This document shows positions 55,429 through 64,000 of a stretch of 64,000 bases of DNA, piece by piece. The position numbers and the translations under genes are program-made. Positions within the stretch are counted from its first letter, which is position 1; every line of letters begins with the position of its first letter. The stretch comes from Marispirochaeta sp. Its GTDB lineage: Bacteria; Spirochaetota; Spirochaetia; JC444; Marispirochaetaceae. The notes under the pieces were generated by a model. That model was not told where the DNA came from and searched no databases. It saw only the letters and a program-made list of their open reading frames with translations. Location of the stretch: assembly GCF_963668165.1 (NCBI RefSeq), contig NZ_OY764209.1, positions 806,001 to 870,000 of the forward strand, in the 5' to 3' direction.

Positions 55429-58115
55429 TACTCACTCCCCCGGATAACATACTTTCCCCGGCACAGGGCCCGCATGGAACATCCATCGCACTCCCGGGGG
55501 TCCATGCGGTAATCCCCTGCCCCAATACGCCGATACATGGCGGAAAGAGACTCCCGGGTAGTGGTCAAGAGGCTGGTAAACTCATCCTCGCTGAACATCG
55601 GCTTAATCCCGCCAAGGTCAACCGTAGAGTAAACCACCCGGTATTTCCCGTCAGCCGCGGAGTAATAGGCACAGATCAGGTCATCCCCCGGAAACCACAC
55701 CCCCGTCTGTTCCAGCAGCAGCACATAGAGAGGAATCTGCATGGTCACGGGAGTCCCGTTTCCGTCTTCAAGGTCTCCCTTTGCAAGACGGAAGTTTTTT
55801 TTGTAGTCCACCACCAGCAGCTCACCCCCGGGCCCCCGGGATATACGGTCAATTCGTCCCACCACGGGGACACCAGCTATATCCACGGAAATTTGCCGCT
55901 CAGTGTGGGCAACTCCATAGCCGTCAAAATACTTTGCCTCCGTGTCGGGAAAGCCTGCAAGCTGTCTTCTCAGATTCACCAGAGAGGCCTCCCATGCCGG
56001 GAGAATCGGCAGAGGACCTTTCAGTTTCTCCGCCTCCCGGTCCAGGAGAGCTGCGATCCGCTCCCGGTACTCATCCAGTTCCGCGGAGAGAAAGCGACCC
56101 CCGGCAAGGCTGCCGCTGAATTCTTCCAGGACCTTGTGCAGCAGGGATCCCTCCAGCCGATGATCGCGCACCAGCGGCGTGTACTGCTGCTCCGGCAGAT
56201 CAACCATCCGGCTAAAAAGAAAAGCAAAGGGACAACCCCAAAAGGCGTCCAGATCAGTGGCAGAGATTGAGGCACCACGGTTCCTCCCCCGGGAGTCAGA
56301 GAAGTATTTTTCCCGCAGCAGTGCTGCCAAACCGGCATGAGCAATCGGACTGGTCAGTACATCGAGGCTGTGTGCAGCAGTGAAGATCCGGTAAAAATAT
56401 CCGTACCCGCTGCACTGACTCGGGGTAAGCCTTCCTTCAGGAGAAACACCGGCAGCAAAAAACGCCTCGTCGGCATCGTCAGGATCTCCGCCGAGTTCTT
56501 CCCGGGAAACAACGCGTACTGTTCCTCTCTCCACAAAAAGCCCGGGGGGCAGTCCAGGTCCTTCATAGCCGATGGACGCGCAGCTTGCTGTGACATTCCT
56601 GCCGGAACCCAGGTAGAGCTGCAGGTACAAATCCCCTGCGTCATCGTCACTGATACCGGCTTCATCCCTTTGGGCTTCGTTCAAAGGAAACCCCCGATCC
56701 CAGACTACCCGGCTGGAGTCCTGGGTAAGGAAAGGGAGAAAATGGTAGCGAGGATCGATCCCGGCAGAAGCACGGTAAGGATAAACAGGAATTCCCGGAG
56801 CTGACTGCTGCTCCACGTAACTCTCCTCCTCAAGGGCTGCAATCCAGACCCCGCAGGGTGAAGGCACGGATAGTGACGGGTACTGCTCCTCGGTACGGGC
56901 ATAATCATTCAGTACCTCCAGGGCCCGCTGGAAACTCTTCAACTGCGCTGGAGATTCCGTACGCCAGCGCTCAGTATCCAGAAAAGTTCCGATAAAGGCC
57001 TGCAGCCGGGCACTGACCTCAATAAAGCTGTCGGCTGTGACAATCCCGCGAATCGCAGAGGAGAGGCGGTGGTACAGCTGCTGAGACTCATTACGCCCCC
57101 CTTTTGAAAGCTGCTCCTCCCAGCCATGGGTCTCTTTTCCGTCCCGCCAGTTCCTGACAACATACGACTCAATCCCTTCCAGCAGCATGGAGCGCAGGGC
57201 TTCCGGCTCTTTCCAGGGAACCGAAGCATTTAACAGCAGGTTCTTGAGTGCCCCTGTCTCATAGGAGGTTCCAAAGGCCTCGGTAAGCCCGCGAAGAAAC
57301 CTGACTGAGCCGTACTCAGTCAGGGGCTTTCCGGTCCGTACCTGCAGGAGAACACCGTAGCGCCGGGCGGCCTCTTCAAGGTAGCGCCGGTTCTTGTCTA
57401 TCTTTGCCAGGCTTATGGCGATCTCCTCCGGTGCCGTTCCCTGCTCAAGAAGATCACGGATTCTGCGCATCAGAACCGAGGCTTCTATACGCTGGTTCTC
57501 AAAAAGATCGATCTGCCCCGCCCCTGCCGGCAAAACACGCACAGCCTCAATCCGGGAGTGGACCTCCAGCAGTTCCCGGTACTGGGAGTAGTCCTCCAGC
57601 ACCTCGGGGAAACAGAGAAGATAGTTGTGGCTAATGCTGTCCAGGGAAGGTTCAAGCTGAGACGGCTCGTAGAGGCCATTGTCTGCCAGAAAAATAGTAT
57701 AGCGACGATGGAGTTCCCGAAGGTCCGCGGCGGCAGACCATTCGCAGGCAGCTATACGGGGTACCAGGCTGTGCAGCCGGGGAAGAATCCTGGTAAGTTC
57801 TGCGGCCGCGCCGGAAGATCCCTCGGCCCGGGGCAAAAGCCGGGACAAAAAGGGAGAGCACCTGTTCTCTTCCGCCAGACTTTCTGCAAAGAGACGGCGG
57901 ATACAGCCATTTACCGGGCGCCGTTCCCCGGACAAGCCGAAAGCGATCTCTTTAAAGCGGTCCCAGGAAAGAAAACGTTCACCCCAGACAGCATCACAAA
58001 GGCCGCGGGATACCACCGCACCCCGCCAGTAACGTGCACTGATCTCTGAGGGAAAAACAAAACGCCAGGATTCATCGGGCAGCAAGTCCCGGATACGCTG
58101 CTGAAGGATCTCCAT
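55428..58115 (-). CDS. addB: AddB-like nuclease/inactive-helicase subunit
   Basis: 895 residues. The N-terminal half is divergent and has no clear Walker A, as is usual for the Gram-negative-type AddB. The C-terminal part is a PD-(D/E)XK nuclease: LEGSLLHKVLEEFSG, VVGRIDRISRGPGGELLVVDYKKN and MQIPLYVLLLEQ. A 4Fe-4S cluster site is suggested by the Cys in DAFWGCPFAFLFSR and three near the end (ECDGCSMRALCRGKY). It acts with AddA in recombinational repair. First gene of the pair, overlapping addA by a TAATG. Seven bases downstream of the HPr-domain gene. Confidence 0.88.
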   Translation of the reverse strand: MEILQQRIRDLLPDESWRFVFPSEISARYWRGAVVSRGLCDAVWGERFLSWDRFKEIAFGLSGERRPVNGCIRRLFAESLAEENRCSPFLSRLLPRAEGSSGAAAELTRILPRLHSLVPRIAACEWSAAADLRELHRRYTIFLADNGLYEPSQLEPSLDSISHNYLLCFPEVLEDYSQYRELLEVHSRIEAVRVLPAGAGQIDLFENQRIEASVLMRRIRDLLEQGTAPEEIAISLAKIDKNRRYLEEAARRYGVLLQVRTGKPLTEYGSVRFLRGLTEAFGTSYETGALKNLLLNASVPWKEPEALRSMLLEGIESYVVRNWRDGKETHGWEEQLSKGGRNESQQLYHRLSSAIRGIVTADSFIEVSARLQAFIGTFLDTERWRTESPAQLKSFQRALEVLNDYARTEEQYPSLSVPSPCGVWIAALEEESYVEQQSAPGIPVYPYRASAGIDPRYHFLPFLTQDSSRVVWDRGFPLNEAQRDEAGISDDDAGDLYLQLYLGSGRNVTASCASIGYEGPGLPPGLFVERGTVRVVSREELGGDPDDADEAFFAAGVSPEGRLTPSQCSGYGYFYRIFTAAHSLDVLTSPIAHAGLAALLREKYFSDSRGRNRGASISATDLDAFWGCPFAFLFSRMVDLPEQQYTPLVRDHRLEGSLLHKVLEEFSGSLAGGRFLSAELDEYRERIAALLDREAEKLKGPLPILPAWEASLVNLRRQLAGFPDTEAKYFDGYGVAHTERQISVDIAGVPVVGRIDRISRGPGGELLVVDYKKNFRLAKGDLEDGNGTPVTMQIPLYVLLLEQTGVWFPGDDLICAYYSAADGKYRVVYSTVDLGGIKPMFSEDEFTSLLTTTRESLSAMYRRIGAGDYRMDPRECDGCSMRALCRGKYVIRGSE

Positions 58116-58122
58116 GCCAGCA

Positions 58123-59649
58123 TTATCGGCGCAGATAGGACAGCTCCGCAGGCAGCATTATATTGTTGCCGTAGTTATCCTCTCCGTATCCGTGTTCCGC
58201 AAGCAGCTTCAGATCCGAAAGGACCCTGGTATCGCCGGAAAACTCAACGGTGATACCGGTACGGATGTCGATACGTCCCATGGCCAGCAGATGGGCAATC
58301 CCCCTGGTAGCAAACTCCGCCAGGGTTTCCCCATCGATATAGGAGATCTCTTCAAGAGAGAAATCCGCCTCGTACATAACGATCTGATGATTCTCCAGAA
58401 GCTTGACGATCAATCTGCGCAGGGCCTTTTTCATAACTCCCTCTTCCCGGGGGACACTGCCCATGGTTTCCGCTATATCGCAGACAATCCCGCCAAGGGT
58501 TTTGCGTTTGGCAGCGTTGATGGCTTCGTTAACCCGAAAGAGCTCCAGCGGGCTTGCGGCATTGAAACTCTGGCCGTTCAGCCTCAGGATAACATCGCTG
58601 CCGTAATGGGTGACAATCTTGGCCACCAGAGTGGAGGGCCGTACATGAAAACCGCGATACTGGGGCACCGGAACAGATATGGTGCCCTGCACGGCATAGG
58701 AGTGAATAATGTTGCGGCACAACTCCCGGGCGGCATTGAAAAACCGGGACGAGAAAGCCAGGATATAGTCGATAAGGATGGCCAGGAGGGTACCTTCGCC
58801 GATCACTACAGCGTCCTGGTTAAGCATATGCCGCTCGTAATAATGGCTGAGAACCGTACCCGTCTCCAGAAGATGAAAAATGGTACTTACATGACCGCGA
58901 AGAATAAGCAGGTCTTCGTCCCGTTCTTCGGCATCGGAATCAAGCAGATAGGTATCGTAGGTCGACTGAAGACTATGCAGGGCATGTTCCATGTTGCGGA
59001 TTCTGGCTTCTGATACAGGTTCGGGAACATAATCCAGATAATTCAGATGCTTGTTCCTGTCCCGTATGCCAAAGAGCTCCGTATCCTCTGAAAGATTAAG
59101 GAAGGTAGTCGCCAGATTTACAATAGTCGGACCGGGATTCTCAAGATGCCGCCGGGGACGGTCCTGCTCCAGGGTCCCCGCCGGCAAATGTTCGGAAAAG
59201 TCCTGTACAACTTCACCGGTAGCAAGTCCGTGATCCTCGGCCTCATGCAGCAGATTTTCCATGGAGTTTCTCAAGGCCAGAGTACTCTCTTTGAGCGTCT
59301 TCCGGGTGGCCGCGAGAAAATCCTCTTTTACGGAGATTATTCTGTAACAGGGAAACGAGGAGCTTATGTGAGAGACGTTGTGTACTATCTGCGAGAATGC
59401 CTTTACAGCCGCTATTGAACGCCGGAAGGCGTACCATGACATATTATGCCGCGCGCCGTACTCATCCAGGAGCTCTTCGATTATTCGGCTCTCCAGGTTC
59501 AGGCGCCCGAGAAAGGGACGGGTATAGTTAAAACCGCCATTCCGTTCCTCCGCCTCCTTAAGCATCGTAATGAGATACTTGGCTTTGGAAGTAATCAGGG
59601 ACAGGAAGGCATCGTCCGCGACAAAATGATCTCTATTGTGAAAACCCAT
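58123..59649 (-). CDS. Large protein with embedded HPr-like domain
   Basis: 508 residues from the ATG at 59649 (GGAG nine bases upstream); ATG codons 15 or more bases earlier are possible. Residues 1-315 are mostly helical with no family I can name. An HPr-like domain follows: GTISVPVPQYRGFHVRPSTLVAKIVTHYGSDVILRLNG, in which His335 takes the position of the HPr active His and the Arg-Pro after it is kept. Then FNAASPLELFRVNEAINAAKRK, and a C-terminal region of about 130 residues. No signal peptide. Context (addB seven bases downstream) does not reveal the role. It may be a phosphorylation-responsive regulator linked to PTS enzyme I (inference). Confidence 0.7.
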   Translation of the reverse strand: MGFHNRDHFVADDAFLSLITSKAKYLITMLKEAEERNGGFNYTRPFLGRLNLESRIIEELLDEYGARHNMSWYAFRRSIAAVKAFSQIVHNVSHISSSFPCYRIISVKEDFLAATRKTLKESTLALRNSMENLLHEAEDHGLATGEVVQDFSEHLPAGTLEQDRPRRHLENPGPTIVNLATTFLNLSEDTELFGIRDRNKHLNYLDYVPEPVSEARIRNMEHALHSLQSTYDTYLLDSDAEERDEDLLILRGHVSTIFHLLETGTVLSHYYERHMLNQDAVVIGEGTLLAILIDYILAFSSRFFNAARELCRNIIHSYAVQGTISVPVPQYRGFHVRPSTLVAKIVTHYGSDVILRLNGQSFNAASPLELFRVNEAINAAKRKTLGGIVCDIAETMGSVPREEGVMKKALRRLIVKLLENHQIVMYEADFSLEEISYIDGETLAEFATRGIAHLLAMGRIDIRTGITVEFSGDTRVLSDLKLLAEHGYGEDNYGNNIMLPAELSYLRR

Positions 59650-59743
59650 GGAACAAGGCTCCATTATAACACTCGGTTGAACCACCGTACACGTCCATCT
59701 GCTTTAATTGCCTGATCGAACTAAGCCGAAAGTTATATATTGA

Positions 59744-59763
59744 ATATATCTCCTGAGATATAT
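59744..59763. promoter_or_regulatory. Perfect dyad between HPr-domain gene and cyclase gene
   Basis: ATATATCTC-CT-GAGATATAT, perfect 9-bp arms, in the 270-base space between the two divergent genes, about 95 bases from the HPr-domain start. Possible operator. No other feature seen in this spacer. Confidence 0.35.
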
Positions 59764-59919
59764 AAGAACAATACGCTTGACCAAAAAAACGCCCATTTAT
59801 CGCCCCGTGGCTGATTTCGCTCTGCTGCACAGGCACCTGATTGGAAACTACCATTAGGAAGATAAAGAATCAAGCGGATAATCCTTGACGACCAGGGGGG
59901 AGCCGGTTTTTAATAGACT

Positions 59920-60840
59920 GTGCAAATTTCAAAGAGTCTTTTACGAATATGCATAAAATCTCTGGTGGAGTCCATGGACCTGCCGACAATGGTCCACATT
60001 GCGAAGGACCTGATTCCCGGCTACGATCTTCACAAACGCACCGGGATACGAGAGAGTATTGCTATACCAAACCTTGATGCATCCCGCCGTATTATCGACG
60101 ATATAATCAGGGACGACCGCTTTCTCGATTTCGTCTCCTATCTGATCCGCTACGAGGAAGAAGGGATTATGGGACGGCGTATAACCATTGCCTATTTGCG
60201 GGAAATTCTTAAGGAGGTCTACTCCCAGGGTTACCTCTTCGATAAAGACCAGCGAATGTTTGTAGAGGACCCCAGGATCCGCAAAACCCGCAACTGGGGA
60301 GTATTACGCCCCGGAAACGAATACACACTGTGCTTTTTACGCATAGATATTGCCGGTAATACCAAACTGGTAAAAAATAACAGCGCCGACACTGTTCACC
60401 GCGCCTACAGTGCCTTGAGGGAAACAGTCAATGCATCAGTAGAACGGCGCAACGGCAGGGTGTGGATGTGGGAAGGTGACGGCGGCGTCGCGGCTTTTTT
60501 TTTCGGTAACCGTAACCAGGCAGCAGCTCTGGCTGCAATGGAAATACTCCACGAGCTTTTCCTGTACAATAAAACCAGCTGTCCCATGGCAAGCCCCTTA
60601 ACCGTACGAATCGGCGTCCACTCCGGGATGTGTGAGTATACCGAGGATAACGCATCATTGGTCAAGTCGGAGACCCTGCAGCGCATAGCAGACATAGAAA
60701 AGTTCCATACCCAGCCCGGACATTGCAGTATCAGTATTGTGGTTCGGGAAATGCTGGATCATCTTGTCAGTTCCCAGTTCAGGCCTGTCCGAAACGAGAA
60801 CATCACCTGCTATACCTACAGCCTGGAGCTGGAATCATGA
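59920..60840 (+). CDS. Class III nucleotide cyclase-domain protein
   Basis: 306 residues from a GTG at 59920; an ATG at 59974 is possible but would cut a conserved-looking helix. Residues about 1-135 are helical and unassigned. The cyclase homology domain follows: YTLCFLRIDIAGNTKLVKNN (metal-binding Asp), NGRVWMWEGDGGVAAFFFG (second Asp), and SPLTVRIGVHSGMCEYT. Whether it makes cAMP/cGMP or only binds nucleotides cannot be told; one of the usual substrate-specifying residues is not evident. No transmembrane segment. Its stop overlaps the next gene by ATGA. Confidence 0.8.
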   Translation: MQISKSLLRICIKSLVESMDLPTMVHIAKDLIPGYDLHKRTGIRESIAIPNLDASRRIIDDIIRDDRFLDFVSYLIRYEEEGIMGRRITIAYLREILKEVYSQGYLFDKDQRMFVEDPRIRKTRNWGVLRPGNEYTLCFLRIDIAGNTKLVKNNSADTVHRAYSALRETVNASVERRNGRVWMWEGDGGVAAFFFGNRNQAAALAAMEILHELFLYNKTSCPMASPLTVRIGVHSGMCEYTEDNASLVKSETLQRIADIEKFHTQPGHCSISIVVREMLDHLVSSQFRPVRNENITCYTYSLELES

Positions 60841-61781
60841 AAAGACTTGTTCTTATAACCCGTCAACAGGAAACCCTGCGTTGTTTTGACATCGTCAATC
60901 GTTCCAGAAGCTTCGAGCTTGAAATTCGGGAAACCCCGGACTGGAAAAAGCTGATAGCGGAAAACGGCTCTATGGTCTACCTGGACATTGGCTCCATGAG
61001 CCCGCGGGAAGCCCGAAAAGCCATACGGATCCTCGAATCCCAGGATACCCTTGCCTACGGTATCGTTGACCCCAAGGGCATGATAGAGGATCCAGGTGAT
61101 CTTTTTCATGGAGGCGCTTCGGATTATATCGGCCCCGAACTGACAGGCAAACGGCTCTCCATGAGCCGGATAAACCAGGCACTCAGTTTCTATCCGTATA
61201 TTGAAGATGAGGAGGAAGAAACCGAAGACCTGAGCTGGGAAAATATTCGGGAAGGCGAGGAGTATCCCTTCTATCTGCTCTACGCCGAACTGGACATCCT
61301 GCCCGAATGGAAAAAGAAGTCCGGCAGCAGTTTTATTACCGGGCTGCTGAATACCTTTGAAAACCATTTAAACAGAATTGCTCTGCCTTTAGGAGGACAA
61401 CTCTGGATGAAGAGCAATTATGGAGGACTCTACCTTTTTCCCTACAGCGAGGGAAGCACCGATATTATTCCGGCATGCATGCGGATGATATTGAACCGGG
61501 TGCTTATCAGTATGGAGGTTTTCTCCTACGGCACCCTGCTCCCCTACCACTTTTCCCTGGACACGGGAACGACGGTATATAGAAAAAAAGGTAATACCGG
61601 AACATTGATTTCCGACGCAGTAAATTTTATCTTTCATCTGGGGCAGCAATACACACAGCCCGGTCAATTTATTCTCAGCAGCAGAGCCGCGGAGCATATA
61701 CCGGCAGGACTCGCGGATTGTTTTGCCCCCTGCGGCACGTATCACGATCAGCACTTATTGCGCATGAAAATGCCGAAGTAG
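60837..61781 (+). CDS. Receiver-like plus degenerate cyclase-fold protein
   Basis: 314 residues, starting in the ATGA shared with the cyclase gene. The N-terminal 120 residues look like a degenerate receiver domain (KRLVLITRQQETLRCFDIV, GSMVYLDIGS, LAYGIVDPKG). The C-terminal part follows the cyclase fold: FYLLYAELDILPEWKK, GQLWMKSNYGGLYLFPYSEGS, LDTGTTVYRKKGNTGTLISDAVNFIFHLGQ, ILSSRAAEHI. The catalytic Asp pair is incomplete. A catalytically dead partner of the upstream cyclase is a reasonable idea (inference). No known name. Confidence 0.7.
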   Translation: MKRLVLITRQQETLRCFDIVNRSRSFELEIRETPDWKKLIAENGSMVYLDIGSMSPREARKAIRILESQDTLAYGIVDPKGMIEDPGDLFHGGASDYIGPELTGKRLSMSRINQALSFYPYIEDEEEETEDLSWENIREGEEYPFYLLYAELDILPEWKKKSGSSFITGLLNTFENHLNRIALPLGGQLWMKSNYGGLYLFPYSEGSTDIIPACMRMILNRVLISMEVFSYGTLLPYHFSLDTGTTVYRKKGNTGTLISDAVNFIFHLGQQYTQPGQFILSSRAAEHIPAGLADCFAPCGTYHDQHLLRMKMPK

Positions 61782-61822
61782 TTGACATGAGAGGCAAGTA
61801 TCAGTATTCTAAGCACGTTTTC

Positions 61823-61896
61823 GGGGGTGTAGCTCAGTTGGCTAGAGCGCGTGAATGGCATTCACGAGGTCATGGGTTCGATTCCCACCACCTCCA
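61823..61896 (+). tRNA. tRNA-Ala (anticodon GGC)
   Basis: 74 bases without an encoded CCA. Acceptor GGGGGTG pairs CACCTCC (one G-U), D arm GCTC/GAGC, anticodon stem CGTGA/TCACG with loop ATGGCAT, T loop TTCGATT. The last base of the gene is the discriminator A at 61896. The next coding region begins 12 bases later. Confidence 0.96.
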
Positions 61897-61908
61897 TACT
61901 AAAACGCT

Positions 61909-63558
61909 ATGAGCGACAACAACGGTTCTAAAAGTGATCTTTTCTCCGGGGAACTTGACCCTGATATAGCCGAACTGATGGGCATCGATGAAAAGCCCTC
62001 TGCTCCGGCGCCTGATTTTCAGGAACTCTTCAACGAAGCTCCCGCAACTACGGCATCTGCCCCCGATGTAAGCGATATCAGCAGGGAGCATTTTCACGCA
62101 GTCAGCCGCTTTGAGCAGGATCCCGTTCCCTACTTTCAGGATAAGGATTACTATAAAAAGGCTCTTTCAGGTGAAGGTGATGTCTCACAACGGGTCCACT
62201 CACTTCTTTCGAAATTCCTGAATACCGAGGATCCCAAGGAGCGTTCAGTCTATCGGGGAAAACTTATATCTGCCTACTGGAACCTGGTGGAGAATATCGG
62301 TAAAAAGATCTGCTCCGGCCTTCCCCAGCCGAAGGTTCTGACCCTCAGATACGGCGCTCTCCTCCCCACGCTGCTCTCCAAGGAGCAGCGATCAATGATC
62401 TCGCGGATTGTGTTTGACAACAACACAGGAGAACCTGTCCATTATGTAGACGAGTGGCTGAACATGGTTGCCCGGGGAGCAGTGGGAACATCGGCCACAG
62501 ATGAGACCAAGACCATAACCCGTCGCAAGGAACAGAAGGTCAACACAAAACTCGACAGAGTCAAGGGACAGCGGGATTTCCAGCTCAGCGTACTGGCCCG
62601 TAAATTCAGCGACCAGGAGAAGCTGGAAAACCAGTTGAAAGATCTGGCCAGGCTGATCGCTGATCACGGTATCCGTTCCGATCTGCCCGGAGGCTTGCGG
62701 GACATTTACACTCCCCAACAGCGCCAGTATCTCAGCACTATCGGTACTTTGGTAAAAGACCTGCAGCGCCTGGACCATGAGCTGGTAAAAACTTTTGAAC
62801 ATTTTGAAGAAAACGAAGCTGAGTTCCGAAAGTTATCCGAAAACGCGGAGGGCATGGAATCCTATCAGGTCAATAACGACGCGCTTCAGACTGAGCTTTC
62901 CACGGTACGCCAGATGGCGAAGATGTGCGTAGGCAGGCAGGGAAACCATTTTCCCATCGCCATGAAGCAATACTTCCGGGACAACATCCGCGATATCTGC
63001 ACCCGGGAGAACATCATCATGCAGATGGCCGCCGTCGAGAATCTGGATCCCGTGATCTTCTTACGGACCTTTAAACAACAGACTAACCGCATCGTACCCC
63101 ACGTATTAATTATACCAAGCTACGGAGAACGGGGGATCTGCTGGGAACCCTTTGAAAAATACAACCGCGCCACCAGCCGCGGCCGGATAGCGGTGCCCCT
63201 CTTTCCGAAGGAGCACAAGACCGCGATAATTGCGGCCCTGGGAGACCTCCGCTGGCAGGTTGCCAAGGAGAAAGCCCAGCACTACTGGATGGAAGAAGGA
63301 TTGACCGGCCGCTACTACCAGTGGTTCAGCGACAGAAGGCTGCGGGGAGATGTCCGGGAGTACTTTATCAATGACTATATCCTATGGCTGACCAAGGAGA
63401 GCGAAGGAACCCAGAAGCTGGACCGGGAAGTCAGGGGTATCATGTGGCGCTACTGCCCCTTTCCCCAGGAATTGCGGGAGTCCCTGAAAAACCGCGGATA
63501 CGTTTACAACGAATTATATAAACGGGACATCAACCGTTCCATGTCCGACGGGTATTAA
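61909..63558 (+). CDS. Conserved uncharacterised protein (spirochaete type)
   Basis: 549 residues, soluble, no signal. The first 80 residues are acidic and low-complexity (SDLFSGELDPDIAELMG, PSAPAPDFQELF). The middle has a long helical, coiled-coil-like stretch (KTITRRKEQKVNTKLDRVKGQRD to LKDLARLIADHG and HELVKTFEHFEENEAEF). The C-terminal 200 residues look globular (PHVLIIPSYGERGICWEPFEKYN, GRIAVPLFPKEHKTAIIAAL, RYYQWFSDRRLRGDVREYF). No catalytic motif is apparent. The start lies 12 bases after the tRNA with no Shine-Dalgarno sequence, so it may be translated from RNA released by tRNA processing. I recognise no family name. Confidence 0.78.
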   Translation: MSDNNGSKSDLFSGELDPDIAELMGIDEKPSAPAPDFQELFNEAPATTASAPDVSDISREHFHAVSRFEQDPVPYFQDKDYYKKALSGEGDVSQRVHSLLSKFLNTEDPKERSVYRGKLISAYWNLVENIGKKICSGLPQPKVLTLRYGALLPTLLSKEQRSMISRIVFDNNTGEPVHYVDEWLNMVARGAVGTSATDETKTITRRKEQKVNTKLDRVKGQRDFQLSVLARKFSDQEKLENQLKDLARLIADHGIRSDLPGGLRDIYTPQQRQYLSTIGTLVKDLQRLDHELVKTFEHFEENEAEFRKLSENAEGMESYQVNNDALQTELSTVRQMAKMCVGRQGNHFPIAMKQYFRDNIRDICTRENIIMQMAAVENLDPVIFLRTFKQQTNRIVPHVLIIPSYGERGICWEPFEKYNRATSRGRIAVPLFPKEHKTAIIAALGDLRWQVAKEKAQHYWMEEGLTGRYYQWFSDRRLRGDVREYFINDYILWLTKESEGTQKLDREVRGIMWRYCPFPQELRESLKNRGYVYNELYKRDINRSMSDGY

Positions 63559-63560
63559 AA

Positions 63561-63842
63561 CTATCTGCCCTTTTTCCTGCCGGGAAAAATCGGTTCAAAG
63601 TACTTGTCCAGTTCGATCTTGGCGGCCAGAATCTTCATGATCCGATGATACACAAGAAAAGAGCCGATAACAGACAGTATAAAGAGTAGAACAAACGCTC
63701 CCTGGGCTATTCCCGGATGAATATCCCGGGGTAAAACAATGGACAGGATAACTATACCGGCAATCAGAAAAACAAACATCAAAATAATATTGACTACTGT
63801 TGCTCCAGCGACAAAGAGCAGGGTGTTGGTTTTTTTATTCAC
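63561..63842 (-). CDS. Small membrane protein downstream of lspA
   Basis: 93 residues from a GTG whose GTGA overlaps the lspA stop. Two hydrophobic segments (TLLFVAGATVVNIILMFVFLIAGIVILSIVL and AQGAFVLLFILSVIGSFLVYH) and a basic C-terminus (FPGRKKGR). No family recognised. Translational coupling to lspA suggests a role tied to the membrane, but none can be given. Confidence 0.72.
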   Translation of the reverse strand: MNKKTNTLLFVAGATVVNIILMFVFLIAGIVILSIVLPRDIHPGIAQGAFVLLFILSVIGSFLVYHRIMKILAAKIELDKYFEPIFPGRKKGR

Positions 63843-64000
63843 GATTCTCCTCTTTTCTGATTCTTTATTGTATTTCCATGCAGCAGGAACGACAGAGCCA
63901 GCAGAATTCCCCCGACAACAATGGAGGCGTCCGCCACATTAAAAGCCGGCCAGCGCTCAAGACCCAGAATACCGTAAAACTTGACAGAAACAAAATCCAC
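63839..64000 (-). CDS. lspA: Signal peptidase II, C-terminal part (5' end beyond window)
   Basis: 54 codons in one open frame from the right edge to TGA at 63839. The sequence VDFVSVKFYGILGLERWPAFNVADASIVVGGILLALSFLL holds the family's FNVAD motif with its catalytic Asp and the last membrane segment. LspA cleaves prolipoproteins, fitting the many lipoproteins in this window. The N-terminus is missing only because the window ends. Confidence 0.9.
   Translation of the reverse strand: MDFVSVKFYGILGLERWPAFNVADASIVVGGILLALSFLLHGNTIKNQKRGES

Noticed and set aside
1..64000. Prophage, conjugative or other defence systems
   Set aside because: No integrase, capsid, portal, Cas or restriction genes were seen. 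The only mobile element is the IS, and the only toxin-antitoxin pair is MntA-HepT.

Overview
The window reads as a chromosomal segment of a free-living spirochaete of the Spirochaeta/Sediminispirochaeta/Marispirochaeta type (inference). The reasons are an LruC-domain lipoprotein, many predicted lipoproteins and short beta-barrel proteins with PEGA-like modules, a FecR-PEGA-beta-propeller lipoprotein, and a G+C content near the mid-50s. There is no rRNA, prophage or CRISPR array. One tRNA (Ala-GGC), one FMN riboswitch and one insertion sequence are present.

Layout. 1-7.6 kb: surface and exported proteins on the minus strand (an open-ended Ig-like repeat protein, a small lipoprotein, an LruC lipoprotein, a SUMF1-like lipoprotein, a Uma2 protein), interrupted by an ISAs1-type element with 13-bp terminal identities and a 10-bp target duplication. 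7.7-8.3 kb: an AT-rich MntA-HepT toxin-antitoxin pair. 8.4-12.7 kb: aroA, threonine aldolase and htpG. 12.9-19.9 kb: the FecR-PEGA-propeller lipoprotein, a TetR unit with palindromes placed on its own promoter, a LysE exporter divergent from a MocR regulator, and a YigZ protein. 19.9-25.1 kb: five overlapping minus-strand genes alternating PEGA-barrel proteins and lipoproteins, the best candidate for an undescribed envelope system. 25.3-33.8 kb: a CNNM/CorC protein, a flavin reductase, FxsA, a Fic-like protein coupled to a Na/Pi transporter, a YhhN protein, a chemotaxis receptor and a lipoprotein.

33.7-41.9 kb is a complete mannitol phosphotransferase operon read leftwards: EIICB, EIIA, HPr, enzyme I, PRD regulator, mannitol-1-phosphate dehydrogenase (with a Phd/YefM-like tail) and a HAD phosphatase. 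It carries its own general PTS proteins, so the phosphorelay from PEP to mannitol is encoded in one transcription unit. 42.1-46.1 kb is the riboflavin operon ribD-ribE-ribBA-ribH behind a promoter, an FMN riboswitch and an intrinsic terminator. 46-52 kb: parvulin, SixA, a PHP protein, a PilZ protein, a GH65 phosphorylase with a degenerate HAD tail, an ACP phosphodiesterase-like protein and a Cys-rich small protein. 52-58.1 kb: addA-addB recombination nuclease genes. 58.1-64 kb: a 500-residue protein with an embedded HPr-like domain, two coupled cyclase-fold proteins, tRNA-Ala, a long uncharacterised protein, a small membrane protein and the end of lspA.

Four genes (transposase, SUMF1-like lipoprotein, ribD, addA) each need exactly one single-base correction to become full length. 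Three of these shifts can be placed at or next to short runs of one base. Either the sequence carries homopolymer errors or several of these genes are genuinely broken. This should be settled before drawing biological conclusions from those genes.
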